From contig NZ_BNBM01000024.1 of assembly GCF_014655715.1 (NCBI RefSeq), positions 62,001 through 126,000 of the forward strand: a stretch of 64,000 nucleotides of DNA, in the 5' to 3' direction. The notes under the pieces are model-generated. The model was not told the origin of the DNA and searched no databases. It saw only the letters and a program-made list of their open reading frames with translations. Both the position numbers and the translations under genes were made by a program. Every line of letters begins with the position of its first letter. Within the stretch, counting starts at the first letter, position 1. Source of the DNA: Streptomyces lanatus. Lineage in GTDB: Bacteria > Actinomycetota > Actinomycetes > Streptomycetales > Streptomycetaceae. Positions 46,493-55,197 of the stretch are shown here, piece by piece.

Positions 46493-48295
46493 CTACTGCA
46501 CGACCGTGATCCGGTTCGCCGCCGGGGGCGCGATCGGGTTCGTGGCCGAGGAGTTGGCCGTCAGGTACTTCTCCAGCACCGTCAGGTCGTCCGTGCCGAC
46601 CAGGTCGTTGGTGCCCTGGCCGAGGGTGGGGAAGCCGTCGCCGCCGCCCGCGAGGAAGTTGTTGGTGGCGACACGGTAGGTGGCCGTCGGGTTGACCGCC
46701 TCGCCGTTCAGCTTGATCGAATCCGTCACCACACGGTCCGCGCCCGACTTCGTCAGGTCGAGCGTGTAGGTCAGCCCGGAGGAGATCTGGAGCACCTTCG
46801 GGGCGGCCGCGTTGGTGCCGCTGACCTGCTCCTTCAGGATCTGGATCAGCTGGGTGCCGGTGATGTCCTGGAGATTCACCGTGTTGGAGAAGGGCTGGAC
46901 GGTGAACCCTTCGGCGTAGGTCACCACACCATCACCCTCGGCGCCCTTGGCCGCGAAGGTCAGCGGCGCGCGGATGCCGCCCGGGTTCATCAGCGCCAGG
47001 TCCGTCTCCGGGTCCAGCTCCTTGCCGTACGCGAGCTGCGCGTCGGCGATCAGGTCGCCGAGCGGGGACTCGATGCCGCTGCTGGGGATGTCGGCGGAGA
47101 TGTAGCCGATCGCCCGGTTGCCGATGGGCGCCGCGAGGGTGTTCCACTGGTCGATCAGCCTGGTCATGTCGGGCGCCTTGGGGACGTCCCGGGTGACCAC
47201 GTGGTTCGCGGACTTCACGGACGTACGGGCGATGTCGCCGGTGAAGCGGTCGTACGTCAGCGTGGTGTCGGTGTAGAGGCGGCCGAAGGACGCGGCCGAG
47301 GTGACCATGCGGGGCTTGCCCGACGGGTCGGGGATCGTGCAGACGTACGCGTTGTGGGTGTGCCCGGTGACCAGGGCGTCCACGGACGGCGTGATGTTCT
47401 TGGCGATGTCCACGATCGGGCCGGAGACGCCGCTGCCCGCGCCCGGCGCGTCACAGTCGTAGTTGTAGGAGCCCGAGGCCGGGAAGCCGCCCTCGTGGAT
47501 CAGGGCGACGATCGACTTCACGCCCTGGCGCTGGAGCACCTTGGCGTACTTGTTGATCGTCTCGACCTCGTCCTTGAACTTCAGGCCCTTGACGCCCTCG
47601 GCGGAGACGACACCCGGGGTGTCCTCCAGGGTCACGCCTATGAAGCCGACCTTGACGTCCTTCTTCTTCCACACCCAGTAGGGCTTGAGGATCGGCTTGC
47701 CGGTCTTCTCGTCGAGGACGTTCGCGGCGAGGTAGGGGAAGTCGGCGCCCTGGAACTTCTTGCCCTCGACGTAGCAGCCGGCGGTGGGGTGGCAGCCGCC
47801 GTTCTGCAGGCGGGCCAGTTCCCTGGCGCCCTCGTCGAACTCGTGGTTGCCGACGCTGGTGACGTCCAGGTCGAGCTTGTTGAGCGCCTCGATGGTGGGC
47901 TCGTCATGGAAGAGCCCGGAGATGAGCGGGGAGGCGCCCACCATGTCGCCGCCGGCGGCGGTGATGGAGTACTTCTGCCCCTCGCGGGCCTTGCGCAGGT
48001 GAGTGGCGAGGTACTCGACGCCGCCCGCGTCGATGGTCTTCGTCGTGCCGTCCGCCTGGAGCTCGGTGACCCGGCCGGAGGAGCCGGACGGCGGCTCCAG
48101 GTTGCCGTGCAGGTCGTTGAACGACAGCAGCTGGACGTCCTGGTAGCGGTTGAAGTGGTGACCGCCGCCGTGCTTGTCGGAGCTGGCGGTCGCCGGGAGC
48201 GCCGCGGCGAGCGCGCCGACGGTGGCGAGCGTGGCGGCGCCCGCGATCAGTGCGTACGTACGTCTACGGTGCGGCTGGTGGGATGTGGCAGACAT
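46493..48295 (-). CDS. Secreted 5'-nucleotidase/metallophosphatase
   Basis: 600 residues from ATG 48295 (after GGGGGGCGG). A signal peptide (RRRTYALIAGAATLATVGAL) is followed by the metallophosphatase domain with LHGNLEP, GNHEFDEG and the later GHTHNAYV, and the C-terminal nucleotidase domain (IADAQLAYGKELDPETDLAL, NNFLAGGGDGFPTL). It frees phosphate from nucleotides outside the cell. The S. coelicolor counterpart is a PhoP-dependent phosphate-starvation gene. Two 11-base-spaced GTCA units occur upstream at 48309-48330, a weak PHO box. Confidence 0.93.
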   Translation of the reverse strand: MSATSHQPHRRRTYALIAGAATLATVGALAAALPATASSDKHGGGHHFNRYQDVQLLSFNDLHGNLEPPSGSSGRVTELQADGTTKTIDAGGVEYLATHLRKAREGQKYSITAAGGDMVGASPLISGLFHDEPTIEALNKLDLDVTSVGNHEFDEGARELARLQNGGCHPTAGCYVEGKKFQGADFPYLAANVLDEKTGKPILKPYWVWKKKDVKVGFIGVTLEDTPGVVSAEGVKGLKFKDEVETINKYAKVLQRQGVKSIVALIHEGGFPASGSYNYDCDAPGAGSGVSGPIVDIAKNITPSVDALVTGHTHNAYVCTIPDPSGKPRMVTSAASFGRLYTDTTLTYDRFTGDIARTSVKSANHVVTRDVPKAPDMTRLIDQWNTLAAPIGNRAIGYISADIPSSGIESPLGDLIADAQLAYGKELDPETDLALMNPGGIRAPLTFAAKGAEGDGVVTYAEGFTVQPFSNTVNLQDITGTQLIQILKEQVSGTNAAAPKVLQISSGLTYTLDLTKSGADRVVTDSIKLNGEAVNPTATYRVATNNFLAGGGDGFPTLGQGTNDLVGTDDLTVLEKYLTANSSATNPIAPPAANRITVVQ

Positions 48296-48308
48296 CCGCC
48301 CCCCTGTG

Positions 48309-48330
48309 GGTGATGTGACTCGTAAATGAC
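48309..48330 (-). promoter_or_regulatory. Weak PHO-box-like repeat upstream of the 5'-nucleotidase
   Basis: Minus strand: GTCATTTACGA followed directly by GTCACATCACC, two 11-base units each beginning GTCA. This is less than the consensus GTTCACC and could be chance. Confidence 0.3.
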
Positions 48331-48461
48331 ATGGCCCCGTCCGGCGGCAGCCTAAAGTCAACGCGCGTAGCGCGACAGGGGTTTCCGGGTTACACCTTGA
48401 TTGCTTCTACGACCGTCCCCGTGCCGGGACTTTGCCCGACCCGCCCCTTACCCTCGTACGC

Positions 48462-49388
48462 ATGACCAGCGACGACATCGCACACCCCCTCCCGACCCGT
48501 TCCATCGAGACCCACTCCGCGCTCACCCTCGAGCAGACCGAGGCCGTGCTGGAACTGCTCGCGGAGGCCGCCCGGAACGACGGGCAGCAGGCGGTGTCCG
48601 AGCAGGGCCGGCTCCAGTTGCGCGGAGGGGAGCGCGAGGGCGTCTCGCATCTGCTGCTGACGGTCGCCGACGAGATGGTCGGCTATGCCCAGCTGGAGGA
48701 CACCGACCCGGTGGAGGCGCCGGCCGCCGAGCTGGTCGTGCACCCCTCGCACCGCGGTCACGGCCACGGCCGCGCGCTGGGCTCGGCGCTGCTCGCCGCG
48801 TCCGGCAAGCGGCTGCGGGTGTGGGCCCACGGAGGTCACTCCGCCGCCCGCCATCTCTCGCAGGTCCTCGGGCTGACCCTGTTCCGCGAACTGCGCCAGA
48901 TGCGCCGCCCGCTGGCCGACCTGAACCTGCCGGACCCGGTGCTCCCGGAGGGCGTGACCGTCCGCACCTTCGTGCCCGGCCGGGACGACGCGGCCTGGCT
49001 CGCGGTGAACGCCGCCGCGTTCGCCCACCACCCCGAGCAGGGCTCCCTGACCCAGCGCGACCTCGACGACCGCAAGTCCGAGCCGTGGTTCGACCCGGCG
49101 GGCTTCTTCCTGGCGGAACGGTCCGGCGAACTGATCGGCTTCCACTGGACGAAGGTCCACGCGGAGGAGGGCCTCGGCGAGGTGTACGTCCTCGGGGTGC
49201 GGCCGGGCGCCCAGGGCGGCGGCCTCGGCAAGGCCCTGACGACCATCGGCCTGCGGCATCTGGCGGCCCAGGGGCTGCCCGCGGCGATGCTCTATGTCGA
49301 CGCGGACAACAAGGCGGCGGTGTCGGTGTACGAGCGGCTGGGGTTCACCACGTACGAGACGGACCTGATGTACCGGACGGAGACCTGA
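48462..49388 (+). CDS. mshD: Mycothiol synthase MshD
   Basis: 308 residues from ATG 48462. Two GNAT domains in tandem: the first with LVVHPSHRGHGHGRALGSALL, the second with GEVYVLGVRPGAQGGGLGKAL and VSVYERLGF. MshD transfers an acetyl group to Cys-GlcN-Ins, the last step of mycothiol synthesis. The length and both acetyl-CoA loops match. Confidence 0.95.
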   Translation: MTSDDIAHPLPTRSIETHSALTLEQTEAVLELLAEAARNDGQQAVSEQGRLQLRGGEREGVSHLLLTVADEMVGYAQLEDTDPVEAPAAELVVHPSHRGHGHGRALGSALLAASGKRLRVWAHGGHSAARHLSQVLGLTLFRELRQMRRPLADLNLPDPVLPEGVTVRTFVPGRDDAAWLAVNAAAFAHHPEQGSLTQRDLDDRKSEPWFDPAGFFLAERSGELIGFHWTKVHAEEGLGEVYVLGVRPGAQGGGLGKALTTIGLRHLAAQGLPAAMLYVDADNKAAVSVYERLGFTTYETDLMYRTET

Positions 49389-49433
49389 GACCGGAGACCT
49401 GAGACCGGTACCGATAACCGACATAACTCCCTT

Positions 49434-49467
49434 AAGGGGCGGCGACCTTGACGCCGCCCCTTTCTTT
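49434..49467 (+). terminator. Rho-independent terminator after mshD
   Basis: GGGGCGGCG (49436-49444) pairs with CGCCGCCCC (49452-49460), loop of seven, followed by TTTCTTT. A textbook terminator with a U-tract, uncommon in Streptomyces. Confidence 0.85.
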
Positions 49468-49470
49468 GCA

Positions 49471-49504
49471 CCACCCTTTCACTACTCAATTAGTGAAAGG
49501 GTGG
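49471..49504. promoter_or_regulatory. Perfect 14-base-arm operator of the YtrA-type GntR operon
   Basis: CCACCCTTTCACTA (49471-49484) and TAGTGAAAGGGTGG (49491-49504) are exact inverted arms with a 6-base spacer. The right arm ends nine bases before the ATG at 49513 of the GntR gene. It should overlap the promoter or start site, fitting autorepression. Confidence 0.85.
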
Positions 49505-49512
49505 TGGAACGG

Positions 49513-49899
49513 ATGGTCGAGTACCGCATAGACCGGCGCTCCGGCGTCGCCACCTACGTGCAGATCGTGCAGCAGACCAAACAGGCCCTGCGCCTGGGCC
49601 TGTTGGAGCCGGGGGACAAGCTGCCGACGGCCCGTGAGGTCGTCGAGGCCACCGCCATCAATCCCAACACCGTGCTCAAGGCCTACCGCGAGTTGGAACG
49701 CGAGGGGCTGGTCGAGGCACGACGGGGGCTCGGCACCTTCGTACGGCGCGGGCTGAACACCGCGCCGGCCGACTCGCCGCTGCGCGCGGAACTGGACGCC
49801 TGGGCCGTACGGGCCCGGGAGGCCGGACTGGAACGCGACGACGTGGACGCGCTCTTCATCTCCGTACTGGACACGCATTTCAAGGGGGACGAGTCATGA
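49513..49899 (+). CDS. YtrA-subfamily GntR regulator
   Basis: 128 residues with a short GntR winged helix (TYVQIVQQTKQALRLGLLEPG, LPTAREVVEATAINPNTVLKAYRELE) and the brief helical tail typical of the YtrA subfamily. YtrA regulators autoregulate operons encoding ABC transporters. The last four bases overlap the ABC ATPase start (ATGA). The ATG at 49513 is chosen; GTG codons at 49501 and 49504 lie inside the operator. Confidence 0.93.
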   Translation: MVEYRIDRRSGVATYVQIVQQTKQALRLGLLEPGDKLPTAREVVEATAINPNTVLKAYRELEREGLVEARRGLGTFVRRGLNTAPADSPLRAELDAWAVRAREAGLERDDVDALFISVLDTHFKGDES

Positions 49900-50786
49900 C
49901 CGAGACCGCCATGGAGGCGGCCGCGCTGGGGAAGACCTTCGGGCGGCGGCGCCGTAAGGACGCGCTGGACGGGTGCGCGTTCCGGCTGCCCGCCGGGAGC
50001 GTGTGCGCCCTCGTCGGGCCCAACGGCGCCGGCAAGTCGACCCTGCTCTCCCTCGCCGCCGGACTGCAGAAGCCCACCGACGGCACCCTCACCGTCCTCG
50101 GCCACGCCCCGGCGGCGGTGCGCGAGCGGCTCGCCTACGTCGCCCAGGACAAGCCCCTGCACCCCCAGCTCACCGTCGACGACACCCTGCGCTACGGCCG
50201 TGAGCTGAACCCCGGCCGCTGGGACGACCGGGTCGCCGAGCGCATCGTCGACGAGGGCGACCTCGACCGGGACGCCCGCGTCCGCACCCTCTCCGGCGGC
50301 CAGCGCACCCGCGTCGCGCTCGCCCTCGCCCTCGGCAAGCGGCCCGAACTGCTGCTCCTGGACGAGCCGATGGCCGACCTCGACCCGCTGGCCCGGCATC
50401 AGCTGATGGCCACGCTCATGGCCGACGCCGCCGAGCACGGCACCACCGTCGTCATGTCCTCGCATGTCGTCGCCGAGCTGGACGGCGCCTGCGACCACCT
50501 CCTGCTGCTCGGCGCCGGCCGCGTCCGCCTCGCCGGCCCGCTCGACGACCTGCTCGCCGCGCACCGCCTCGTCACCGGCCGCGCCGACACCTCCCTCGAC
50601 CCGCACACGGTGATCGAGTCCCGTACGACGGGCCGTCAACTCACCGCGCTGGTACGGCCCGAGGGCCCCCTCGGCGACGGCTGGCAGAGCACCGCCCCCA
50701 CCCTGGAGGAACTGGTCCTGGCCCACCTGCGCGCCCCGCAGGCCCCGGCCCTCAGCCTCGACGACCGGCGGGAGGCCGCCGTATGA
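49896..50786 (+). CDS. ABC transporter ATP-binding protein (YtrB-like)
   Basis: 296 residues. Walker A VGPNGAGKSTLL, signature LSGGQRTRVALALAL, Walker B LLLLDEPMADLD, and H-loop VVMSSHVVAEL. The small helical insertion and tail fit CcmA-type ATPases of antibiotic or bacteriocin-response exporters. Coupled by ATGA to the regulator and to the permease at 50783. Confidence 0.95.
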   Translation: MTETAMEAAALGKTFGRRRRKDALDGCAFRLPAGSVCALVGPNGAGKSTLLSLAAGLQKPTDGTLTVLGHAPAAVRERLAYVAQDKPLHPQLTVDDTLRYGRELNPGRWDDRVAERIVDEGDLDRDARVRTLSGGQRTRVALALALGKRPELLLLDEPMADLDPLARHQLMATLMADAAEHGTTVVMSSHVVAELDGACDHLLLLGAGRVRLAGPLDDLLAAHRLVTGRADTSLDPHTVIESRTTGRQLTALVRPEGPLGDGWQSTAPTLEELVLAHLRAPQAPALSLDDRREAAV

Positions 50787-51784
50787 CCACCGCCGTGAGC
50801 ATCGAGAAGACCACCGCCGTCCCCTCCCCCCGCGGGCCCCGCGGGCTCGTCTGGACGCTGCTGCGCGTGCACCGTTCCGCGCTGTGGTTCTGGGGGATGG
50901 CCGTGGTCATCGGCGTCGGCGCGCTGCTGTGGGCCTACGGGCCCGGCGCGGACGCCGCCTGGGCCGAGTTCCGCCAGATGGGGTGCGACTCGGGGCGACC
51001 GGGGCTCGGCTGCGACCTCGCGGGACCCGCCGGCGGCCGGTACGACACCGTCGTCACCGTCGCCGCGGGGTTCCTCGGCCTCCTGCCCTTCCTCACCGCG
51101 GCCTGGGCCGGCGGGGCGCTCATCGGGCGCGAGCTGGAGGACGGCACCGCGCAGCTGGCGTGGACCCAGTCCGTCACCCCGGCCCGCTGGCTGGCCGCCA
51201 AGCTCGCCGTCCCGGCCGCCCTGCTCGCCTCCGGCACCCTCCTGCTCACCCTGCTGCACCGCACGGTGTACTCGGCGGACGGTTCGCTGCGTACGGCGCT
51301 GGGCTCGCCGGAGTGGTTCCGGACCAACACCTTCGAGGCCAACGGCACCCTCGCCACCGCCTACGCCCTGCTGGGCCTGGCCGTCGGCGTCCTCGCGGGC
51401 CTGCTGCACCGTCGCGCCCTGCCCGCGCTCGGCACCGCGGTCGTCGGCCTGGCGGTCGTCGCCTCCGTGATCGACTCCCTGCGCCCGCACCTGTGGCCGG
51501 TCGAGACGCTGGTCGACAAGCACGAATACCCCGAGTACACCGGCATGGTCCTCGGCGACGGCGCGCTCACCTCCACCGGCGCCCGCGTCCCGGACCCCAT
51601 CTGCGTCGACGACGCCAAGTGCCTCGCCGAGCACGACATCGTCGGCTTCTACCGCGACTACCACCCCTCCTCCCACTTCTGGCCCCTCCAGCTGATGGAG
51701 ACGGCCGTCGTCCTCGCCGTCGCGGCCGTCGCGGTCCTGATCGCCTTCGGGCTGCTGAAGCGCCGTACCGGAGCCGCCGTATGA
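50783..51784 (+). CDS. ABC-2-type permease 1
   Basis: 333 residues with six TM helices. The cytoplasmic N-terminus leads to SALWFWGMAVVIGVGALLWAYG; the motif AQLAWTQSVTPARWLAAKLAVPA is shared almost exactly with the next gene (ARLAWTQSVTPARWLATRL). The final helix ETAVVLAVAAVAVLIAFGLL is followed by a basic end. It overlaps both neighbours (ATGA). Confidence 0.9.
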   Translation: MTTAVSIEKTTAVPSPRGPRGLVWTLLRVHRSALWFWGMAVVIGVGALLWAYGPGADAAWAEFRQMGCDSGRPGLGCDLAGPAGGRYDTVVTVAAGFLGLLPFLTAAWAGGALIGRELEDGTAQLAWTQSVTPARWLAAKLAVPAALLASGTLLLTLLHRTVYSADGSLRTALGSPEWFRTNTFEANGTLATAYALLGLAVGVLAGLLHRRALPALGTAVVGLAVVASVIDSLRPHLWPVETLVDKHEYPEYTGMVLGDGALTSTGARVPDPICVDDAKCLAEHDIVGFYRDYHPSSHFWPLQLMETAVVLAVAAVAVLIAFGLLKRRTGAAV

Positions 51785-52674
51785 GCACCGCGATCCCCGC
51801 CCTCGGCGGGCTGAACCGGACCGTCCTGCGGGTGCACCGGACCGCGCTGGTCTTCTGGGTACTCGCGGTGACCGCCGCCGCGGCCGCGCTGATCTGGATG
51901 TACGTCATCGGCGACGAGGCCCGCGGAGGCATCGCCGCTTGCGTCTCGCCGCCCCGCGACGGCGGGCCGTCGTGCGCCGAGATCGGCTCGATCACCGCCG
52001 ACGAGCGATACACCGACGGTATCCGCGTCGTGACCGAGCTGATCGCCTACCTGATGTTCCCGATCGCCGCCTGGGCGGGCGGCGTGCTCGTCGGGCGGGA
52101 GCTGGAGAGCGGCACGGCCCGGCTGGCCTGGACCCAGTCGGTGACCCCGGCCCGCTGGCTGGCCACCAGGCTCGCCGTCCCGGCTGTACTGATCACCGCG
52201 GGCATCTCCGTGCTCGTCGCCCTGATCCTCCTGGCCCGCGGCGACGGGGACCCCGGCCTGGTCGGGCACTGGTACCAGTCAGAGGCATTCGTCAGCACCG
52301 GGCCGACCGCCGTCGGCCACGCCCTCGCGGGCCTGTCCCTCGGCGCGCTGTGCGGCCTGCTCCTCGGCCGGGCGCTGCCGGCCGCGGGCCTGTCCTTCGC
52401 CGCCTGCCTCGTCCTCTACAACGGCCTGGACCGCGTCCGCGAACACCTGTGGCCCACGGCCACGCACACGGCGACCGACGCGCGGACGTTCCAGCTGCCC
52501 CGCGAGGCCCTCGCGGTGGAGTGGACCTACCAGGGCGACAGGATCGTCGGGGCCACCTATCACCCGCCGTCCCACTTCCGGCCGATCCAGTACGTCGAGA
52601 CCGGCATCCTTCTCGCCCTCGCGGCCGCCGCGACCCTCGCCGCGTTCGCGGTGCTGCGCCGCCGCACCCCCTGA
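51781..52674 (+). CDS. ABC-2-type permease 2, paralogue of permease 1
   Basis: 297 residues (MSTAIPALGGLNRTVLRVHR), six TM helices, with the same WTQSVTPARWLA motif and the C-terminal HPPSHFRPIQYVETG matching HPSSHFWPLQLMETA of permease 1. The pair probably forms a heterodimeric channel. The substrate is unknown; YtrA operons usually respond to cell-wall antibiotics. Confidence 0.9.
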   Translation: MSTAIPALGGLNRTVLRVHRTALVFWVLAVTAAAAALIWMYVIGDEARGGIAACVSPPRDGGPSCAEIGSITADERYTDGIRVVTELIAYLMFPIAAWAGGVLVGRELESGTARLAWTQSVTPARWLATRLAVPAVLITAGISVLVALILLARGDGDPGLVGHWYQSEAFVSTGPTAVGHALAGLSLGALCGLLLGRALPAAGLSFAACLVLYNGLDRVREHLWPTATHTATDARTFQLPREALAVEWTYQGDRIVGATYHPPSHFRPIQYVETGILLALAAAATLAAFAVLRRRTP

Positions 52675-52681
52675 GATCCAC

Positions 52682-52715
52682 CCGCACGTCCCTCCACGGG
52701 GGGAGGGACGTGCGG
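52682..52715 (+). terminator. Terminator of the GntR-ABC operon
   Basis: CCGCACGTCCCTCC (52682-52695) pairs perfectly with GGAGGGACGTGCGG (52702-52715), loop of six, seven bases after the stop. Confidence 0.8.
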
Positions 52716-52959
52716 TGTGGACACCCATCCGGACGCGTAGACGTCCGCGAGCCGCCCCCCGCTATCCCACACGCCATGTCTCCGTAACCATTGGTTCAGA
52801 CGGACTTGCGACGCTCGGCCAATGACCACCGCCGTGCCAGAGCCTTCGCCTCCCGCGCAGGGGAGCGCGGGGAACGGGGCCGCACGACGCCTCCCCGCGA
52901 AGCTCCCGCCCGCGCTTTCCGACGCGCCCGTAAGTCCGGATGCGCGGAACAATGGGCAT

Positions 52960-55197
52960 ATGAGCCAGTCCAGGAATGCCCAGGCCAAGGTCCAGCACGC
53001 GCAGCCCTCCGTGGGTTCCATCGCGGCGCACCGCCCGCACACGGTCACCTCGGCGGTGGTCTCCGAACTGGAACCGGACATCGACGCCGACCTCGACGCG
53101 TACGAGGTCTCCGAGATCGACGGCGTCCAGCTGCCCCAGGGCCGCTTCCTGGACCGCGAGCGCAGCTGGCTCGCGTTCAACGAGCGGGTCCTGGAACTCG
53201 CCGAGGACCCGAACACCCCGCTCCTGGAGCGGGCGAACTTCCTGGCCATCTTCGCCAGCAACCTGGACGAGTTCTTCATGGTCCGCGTGGCCGGACTGAA
53301 GCGCCGTATCGCCACCGGGGTGGCGACGCGTTCCGCGTCCGGCCTCCAGCCGCGTGAAGTCCTGGAGATGATCTGGGCCCGCTCCCGTGAGCTGATGGCG
53401 CGGCACGCCGCCTGCTACCACGAGGACGTCGCCCCCTCCCTCGCGGAGGAGAGCATCCACCTGGTCCGCTGGAGCGAGCTGACGGAGAAGGAGCAGGCCC
53501 GCCTCTTCACCCTCTTCCGGCACCAGATCTTCCCGGTCCTGACCCCGCTGGCGGTCGACCCGGCGCACCCGTTCCCGTACATCTCCGGGCTCTCCCTGAA
53601 CCTGGCCGTGCGGGTACGGAACCCCGTCACCGGCACCCCGCACTTCGCCCGCGTCAAGGTGCCCCCGCTGCTCTCCCGCTTCCTGGAGGCCTCCCCGGGC
53701 CGGTTCGTCCCGCTGGAGGACGTCATCGGCGCGCACCTGGAGGAGCTGTTCCCGGGCATGGAGGTCCTGGAGCACCACGCCTTCCGGGTCACGCGCAACG
53801 AGGACCTGGAGGTCGAGGAGGACGACGCGGAGAACCTCCTCCAGGCCCTGGAGAAGGAGCTCATGCGGCGCCGCTTCGGGCCGCCGGTGCGCCTCGAGGT
53901 CGAGGAGAACATCAACCAGGAGGTCCTGGACCTGCTGGTGCGCGAGCTGAAGATCAGCGAGGCCGAGGTCTACCCGCTGACCGGCCCCCTGGACCTCACG
54001 GGCCTCTTCCGCATCGCCTCCATCGACCGTCCCGAGCTGAAGTACCCGAAGTTCGTCGCGGGCACCCATCGCGATCTCGCCGAGGTCGAGTCGGCGTCCG
54101 CGCCGGACATCTTCGCCGCGCTGCGCAACCGGGACGTCCTCCTGCACCACCCGTACGACTCCTTCTCCACCTCCGTGCAGGCGTTCCTGGAGCAGGCGGC
54201 CGACGACCCGGACGTCCTCGCGATCAAGCAGACCCTGTACCGCACCTCCGGCGACTCCCCCATAGTCAACGCGCTCATCGACGCCGCCGAGGCCGGCAAG
54301 CAGGTCCTGGTGCTGGTCGAGATCAAGGCCCGCTTCGACGAGCACGCCAACATCAAGTGGGCGCGCAAGCTGGAGGAGGCCGGCTGCCATGTCGTCTACG
54401 GCCTCGTCGGCCTGAAGACCCACTGCAAGCTGTCGCTGGTGGTCCGCCAGGAGGGCGAGACGCTACGGCGCTACAGCCATGTCGGCACGGGCAACTACCA
54501 CCCCAAGACGGCACGGCTGTACGAGGACCTCGGGCTGCTGACCGCCGACCCGCAGGTCGGCGCGGACCTCTCCGACCTCTTCAACCGCCTGTCCGGCTAC
54601 TCGCGCCGCGAGACCTACCGCCGCCTCCTGGTGGCCCCCAAGTCCCTGCGCGACGGCCTGATCTCGCGGATCAACAAGGAGGTCCAGCACCACCGTGCCG
54701 GACGTCCCGCCTACATCCGCATCAAGGTCAACTCCATCGTCGACGAGGCGCTCATCGACGCCTGCTACGGCGCGTCCCAGGCGGGCGTGCCGGTCGACAT
54801 CTGGGTCCGCGGGATCTGCGCGATCCGCCCGGGCGTGACCGGACTCTCGGAGAACATCCGCGTCCGCTCCGTCCTCGGCCGCTTCCTCGAACACTCCCGG
54901 GTCTTCGCCTTCGGCAACGGCGGCGAACCCGAGGTGTGGATCGGCAGCGCCGACATGATGCACCGCAACCTCGACCGACGTATCGAAGCCCTGGTCAGGG
55001 TCACCGACCCGGCCCACCGCGCCGCGCTGAACCGGCTCCTGGAGACCGGTATGTCCGACACCACGGCGTCCTGGCACCTGGGGCCGGACGGCGAGTGGAC
55101 GCGGCACGCGACGGACGCGGAGGGCCAGCCCCTGCGCAACGTCCAGGAGATGCTCATAGACGCCCGGAGGCGCCGGCGTGGCACAGCAACACCTTGA
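52960..55197 (+). CDS. ppk: Polyphosphate kinase
   Basis: About 745 residues from ATG 52960 (MSQSRNAQAKVQ); ATG 52822 would add 46 poorly conserved residues. The four PPK1 domains are present: N-terminal (LDRERSWLAFNERVLELAED), head, and two catalytic domains with the phospho-histidine motif SHVGTGNYHPKTARLYEDLG and the second histidine segment MMHRNLDRRIEAL. It makes polyphosphate from ATP and can run in reverse. In S. lividans ppk is induced by PhoP under phosphate limitation; a GGTTCAGACGG near 52793 is only a weak PHO match. The CHAD gene overlaps its 3' end by 20 bases. Confidence 0.95.
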   Translation: MSQSRNAQAKVQHAQPSVGSIAAHRPHTVTSAVVSELEPDIDADLDAYEVSEIDGVQLPQGRFLDRERSWLAFNERVLELAEDPNTPLLERANFLAIFASNLDEFFMVRVAGLKRRIATGVATRSASGLQPREVLEMIWARSRELMARHAACYHEDVAPSLAEESIHLVRWSELTEKEQARLFTLFRHQIFPVLTPLAVDPAHPFPYISGLSLNLAVRVRNPVTGTPHFARVKVPPLLSRFLEASPGRFVPLEDVIGAHLEELFPGMEVLEHHAFRVTRNEDLEVEEDDAENLLQALEKELMRRRFGPPVRLEVEENINQEVLDLLVRELKISEAEVYPLTGPLDLTGLFRIASIDRPELKYPKFVAGTHRDLAEVESASAPDIFAALRNRDVLLHHPYDSFSTSVQAFLEQAADDPDVLAIKQTLYRTSGDSPIVNALIDAAEAGKQVLVLVEIKARFDEHANIKWARKLEEAGCHVVYGLVGLKTHCKLSLVVRQEGETLRRYSHVGTGNYHPKTARLYEDLGLLTADPQVGADLSDLFNRLSGYSRRETYRRLLVAPKSLRDGLISRINKEVQHHRAGRPAYIRIKVNSIVDEALIDACYGASQAGVPVDIWVRGICAIRPGVTGLSENIRVRSVLGRFLEHSRVFAFGNGGEPEVWIGSADMMHRNLDRRIEALVRVTDPAHRAALNRLLETGMSDTTASWHLGPDGEWTRHATDAEGQPLRNVQEMLIDARRRRRGTATP

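Noticed and set aside
52782..52803. PHO box upstream of ppk
   Set aside because: Only one unit (GGTTCAGACGG) resembles the consensus; no second well-matched 11-base repeat.
52822..52959. Upstream ppk start adding 46 residues
   Set aside because: Extension is low-complexity Pro/Ala, has no clear RBS; conserved PPK sequence begins after 52960. Kept only as an alternative.
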